Assembly (NCBI RefSeq): GCF_001949145.1
Contig: NW_019091440.1
Location: 347,281 to 411,280, forward strand
DNA: 64,000 bases
From: Acanthaster planci
Taxonomy: Eukaryota > Echinodermata > Asteroidea > Valvatida > Acanthasteridae
Direction: 5' to 3'
How positions within the stretch are numbered: position 1 is the stretch's first letter; each line of letters begins with the position of its first letter. The notes beneath the pieces are model-generated. The model was not told the origin of the DNA. It did not search any database and saw only the letters and a program-made list of their open reading frames with translations. This document shows positions 60,532 through 64,000 of the stretch, one piece after another. A program made the translations under genes and the position numbers.

Positions 60532-61290
60532 GCCCGTTCCCCGCGGATTGTCAGCGGAGCGCGGCGCGGAGGCCTCGGTTTCCGATGGGTGAATAGGTCG
60601 CATTTCACTGGCGGAGCTCATGGCTAGTGCCGTCAGGTGTCGGCGGTAGAGTTGATACGTGCCTGCCCGAGGTATAAGCGAGAGGGAAGCCATACAATGG
60701 AGGACTTGTGCTGGCTGTAGGGTAAAACTATGAAATTCTCGTGGAAGTTTCCTCGAATTAGACTCGTGCTTGTCAAGAGTAGCAGAGCTGAGTCTTCAGA
60801 AACAAAAGAAGTCATTGTAGCAGAAGTAACGAACATAAAGTTAATTGTTGTATTTCAGGAAATAAGACAGATAAGACAGTGCTTCCTTCCAATTTGAATA
60901 AATCGGGCACTGACGGTAAAATGCATCAAATTGAGCCAATCAGAGAACATGTTTCACGCCGCATTGAAATTCTCACAGACAAGGGGGTGTTTTAAAGAGA
61001 CGTGATGTCTGTTTTGAAATAAGAGCAACTGGGAACAGGGAACTGATCTCGCCATTTTTGTTGTATGAAACCTTTCTGCTGAAGTAAATCTAGCATTGGA
61101 ACTGTGGCGACCATTGGGGTTTATGTGAACATGCGTAATTATTAACGAAATGCATTTCGATCTCACGAGCCTCGGAGTTTGAGTTACTGTTCCCACTTAT
61201 CATGTAGGCCTCATGATTTTTGTTGTTCCGGGATGAAGTGTACTCTGCGAGATCATGAACGTTTGCAACATGCACCGGTATATACCTCTG

Positions 61291-61490
61291 CCATGAGCAG
61301 AAGTACCCCCTCATTGGTTGAAAAGAGACATGTTGGTGGGGAGAGTTCATTTTTTGTCGGTGGCGACGCGACCGTAATAACTCGTGCAGTTCATAGTCGT
61401 CTGCATCTATGAACCAGCGGAGTGCATTTCCCGTCAAAGAAGCCTCAGTTGATAGGAATATTGCGCCCTCTCTTGGTGCCTCTTGGGGCT
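61291..61490 (+). repeat. SINE-like family D, copy 4
   Basis: Full-length match: GAGCAGAAGTACCCCCTC, CATGTTGGTGGGGAGAGTTC, TATGAACCAGCGGAGTGCAT, and TTGCGCCCTCTCTTGGTGCC at the right. Confidence 0.75.
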
Positions 61491-62121
61491 CATAATTTTC
61501 TTTAAAATTAATGTATGAATCTAATTCAACATCCCATTGGAGTGAAATGCATTGAAAAAATGTGGTTGTATTCGAGTCGAATGTAGTAGATACGAGGCGA
61601 ATTAGAATACAACAAAATTGATCATTGCCATGGTAGTGATTACAAGGTTCAGTGGATAGGCGGTTTGTGTACAGGGATGGGCATGCAAAGCTAGTATGGA
61701 AATTCGGCACTTCACGCTTGCTACCAGCAACGACAACGCTTCAATTTGTTATTTCATTATTTATTTAGTTTAATGTCACTGTCGTATATAAGTATAGCTA
61801 GCTTGAGAGCGCTGGAGTGCATGGGTCAGCTTGCATACATTTTCACTTTTTCCCAAACAATGAAAAAACAGGTTTTTTGTGGTTTTTCGTATCTGGCGAC
61901 CACCAGAAGCAAAAGAGCTTTTTCATCAATTGTAATTCTGATTCCTAAGATGTATGAATATTGTTTTGAGTATACGAACGTTTGCACTAAGATTAATGTA
62001 CGCCACTGAAATCGGTATTAATGGAATGGCGATTATCAGCAACACCTGATAAAATGTTGTAATGTTAAATCATGAGCGAAAGTAACGACGGCTTATTGTT
62101 TGTAACATGCACTTATCGATA

Positions 62122-62502
62122 TACACTACTCAAAAAAAGTGAAGGACCAAATACTTCAAGCATTTTAAAATTTTCTTCATTCCAATGAGAATACCATCAG
62201 TCCGAGACAAACAAAAAACGAAAGAACTATAGACTAATCCGATAAGACGCCTTAACTGCGGTGGCACCGAGCTCACACGCACATGCTTCAGCTTGACGCG
62301 CGCGTGCGTTTGACAAACCACGACACCTCATTGGTCGAAGAGGCATGTAACGTGCGCGTACCACCTTTCCACGAGCATTGTGCCAGTGCAGTAATGGCTT
62401 CTAATTCTGGTAGTCGAATTACACTATAGACCCCACTCATTGCTTGGAAAAAAAAGTTACAAGTTGAGAAAAAAGTGGTCCTTAATTTTTTTGAGTAGTG
62501 TA
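62122..62502. mobile_element. Mariner-type MITE
   Basis: Inverted ends of about 27 bp: TACACTACTCAAAAAAAGTG then AAGGACC on the left; GGTCC then TTAATTTTTTTGAGTAGTGT and A on the right. The TA at each end fits the TA target duplication of Tc1/mariner elements. At 381 bp without an open frame it is a non-autonomous deletion derivative. Confidence 0.8.
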
Positions 62503-62570
62503 ATTAAGGCTGCTGCTCGCACAAACCAAATAGATGAGCAGGGTGTGTTATTTTGGTAGGTGATGGAAGT

Positions 62571-62746
62571 AATACGGGCGTTTCACAATAGCGCGCCATC
62601 AAGAGTTTGCAACGCGTTGGCCAATCACAGTGCGCGAGATCTGTCGACCCAATGCGCGCTTGGAAAGGGTCGACAGATTTCGCGCACTGTGATTGGTCAA
62701 CGCGTGGCAAACTCTTGGAGGCGAACAATTGTGAATCGCCCGTATT
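62571..62746. mobile_element. MITE family A, copy 7, best-preserved palindrome
   Basis: Ends AATACGGGCG and CGCCCGTATT are perfect inverted copies. The arms CCAAT(C/G) and CTGTCGACCC ... GGGTCGACAG pair almost completely, so the whole 176 bp can fold into one hairpin. Adjacent to the mariner-type MITE. Confidence 0.88.
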
Positions 62747-63234
62747 GATAATGCATTTTTTTAAACATTAGAAATCAGCGTCCATGCTTTATGGACAACC
62801 GAGGGCGCTGTTGCTGTGATGCCATCTAGGGAAGATATGAAATATTTCATTGCATGGATCTTCCTGCTCAGAACGTGAGCCCAGAATTTACTCACTGAAA
62901 AACTTGTCTTAGAAAGTGTTCCAAGCTTGCTCACAGTTATATACTTACACAACAATGAATCACTAAGGAGTAGTATTAGGCCTGCAAAATCTATGATTTA
63001 AAAAAAATAGGTTCCTTCTTCCCAGAACAGCATCACAGTTCTGCTCACGAACATGGAAATACTCAGTAACCAAATAGCCAAACAAGGGAAAGCAATACCC
63101 TTTAAAACAATGAGACAAAAATGCACTGAAAATGAGGTCAACTGGGGCACAAACGTGCATTTTAGATTGATAAATCGTGTAATGTTTCCTTTAAGAAGAG
63201 AAAGAGGAACGCAGGGAATTGGAGGCGTAACCCT

Positions 63235-63765
63235 GCGTCGACTCGAATTAGGCCGACTCGGAATGCGGTCATTTTTTGACTCGAGCCTTGACTTGGAAAT
63301 ATAAGGGCATATGATTTGACTTCAGAGAAATGTGACTGGGGACTTAACAATACTTGAACTAATTTGACTTCTATAACTTGCATGACTTTTGTAATTTGAT
63401 TTGTACTACTACTAGGTTTTTTTTTCAAATGAATACGAGAAAAATTGTGCCTTCGACTTTCTGTTTACAAAACTTCAAACTTGTCCTTTCTAGTCACGTC
63501 TGAAATATGATATTATAATGGGAACAAATTGATGGACATGTCAAATCTTTTTTGCCATAAATATCATTGGTTAAATAAAGTCAATTAAGTATGTCAAAAA
63601 GTACAATTTCCATGTCAACTATGACGTCAGATTTGTCGAGAAAAAAGACGAAGACTCGACTTGAGAAAGTTGACTTGAGACTTGACTCGACGCAGGCAAA
63701 ATAAATTGCGACTGAGCTTGACTTGTAGGGGAAAAACATCTTGCGACTTGACTCCCGGAAAAACA
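63235..63765 (+). repeat. GACTTGACTT-type minisatellite, tract 3
   Basis: Two clusters of degenerate units (63260-63380 and 63640-63765) with GACTTGAGAC and GACTCGA variants, separated by unrelated AT-rich DNA. Confidence 0.75.
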
Positions 63766-64000
63766 GTGACTTCGTTAATTATGACCCTGCGACCATAGAG
63801 CTATAGGACCTTACTTTATGCTCGGACCTCCGTGCTTCAACAGAAGAATGGAGCCCTACGTGGTATTGTAGACCAGGGCACTTTTCTTCACATGGAAAGG
63901 TCACACAGATTGTGACTGATTACTGGATAGTCCAATTGAAACACCAGGGATCTCCACAAAAGCCACACAGTTTCTAGCATGTAAACAATGTACCATGATG

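Larger units (their letters stand above)
58440..64000. other. Region upstream of sFRP1/2/5, no supported gene
   Basis: The first few hundred bases should hold the sFRP1/2/5 promoter and 5' UTR, but no clear core element was recognised. Further right lie a TATA-type candidate promoter pointing right (60525), a family D copy (61291-61490), a mariner-type MITE (62122-62502), a family A MITE (62571-62746) and minisatellite tract 3. Confidence 0.45.

Noticed and set aside
1-64000. Autonomous transposons or endogenous viral sequences
   Set aside because: No reverse transcriptase, integrase, transposase or capsid-like frame was found in any of the six frames; all mobile DNA seen is short and non-autonomous.

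Overview
The window looks like genomic DNA from an invertebrate deuterostome. An echinoderm is my first guess, with amphioxus or hemichordate not excluded. The reasons are spliced genes with GT-AG introns of up to about 16 kb, an animal-type NACHT-LRR (NLR) receptor with a single long NACHT+LRR exon, two secreted Frizzled-related Wnt antagonists, and many short palindromic transposon relics. Nothing resembles a prokaryote, plasmid or virus. Species assignment is inference.

Three genes can be reconstructed exon by exon, with splice phases that agree. (1) 3633-8459 (+): a 3-exon NLR of 1473 residues. Its N-terminal exon encodes seven to eight degenerate 34-40 residue repeats rich in Q, E, K and R. 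These are followed by a short hydrophobic/Asn segment that resembles a RHIM amyloid motif, and then by NACHT and LRR. I see no death, CARD, DED or TIR domain. (2) 12766-24821 (+): a 7-exon secreted Frizzled-related protein of the sFRP3/4 (FRZB) class, 366 residues, with signal peptide, Frizzled cysteine-rich domain, netrin-like (NTR) domain and basic tail. (3) 58439-32664 (-): a 3-exon sFRP of the sFRP1/2/5 class, 378 residues, spread over nearly 26 kb, with an unusual cysteine pattern and a long Arg/Glu tail. Genes 2 and 3 are adjacent and convergent (tail to tail), with about 7.8 kb between stop codons. Members of both sFRP subfamilies therefore lie side by side.

The rest is intergenic or intronic and full of small repeats. 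They include a palindromic MITE family A (seven copies), a TGACGTCA-bearing MITE family B (three copies), a related 162-bp element, family C (two copies), a SINE-like family D (four copies), a mariner-type MITE, a 236-bp TIR element, three GACTTGACTT-type minisatellite tracts and several hairpins. No reverse transcriptase, transposase, rRNA, CRISPR or convincing tRNA gene was seen.

The two sFRPs should act outside the cell as Wnt-binding modulators. The NLR is an intracellular immune-type receptor and shows no functional link to them beyond neighbourhood. The observation most worth following is the NLR N-terminus. Repeats plus a RHIM-like segment, in place of a death-fold domain, would suggest amyloid-type signalling, as known for fungal NLRs and vertebrate RIPK1/RIPK3/ZBP1.
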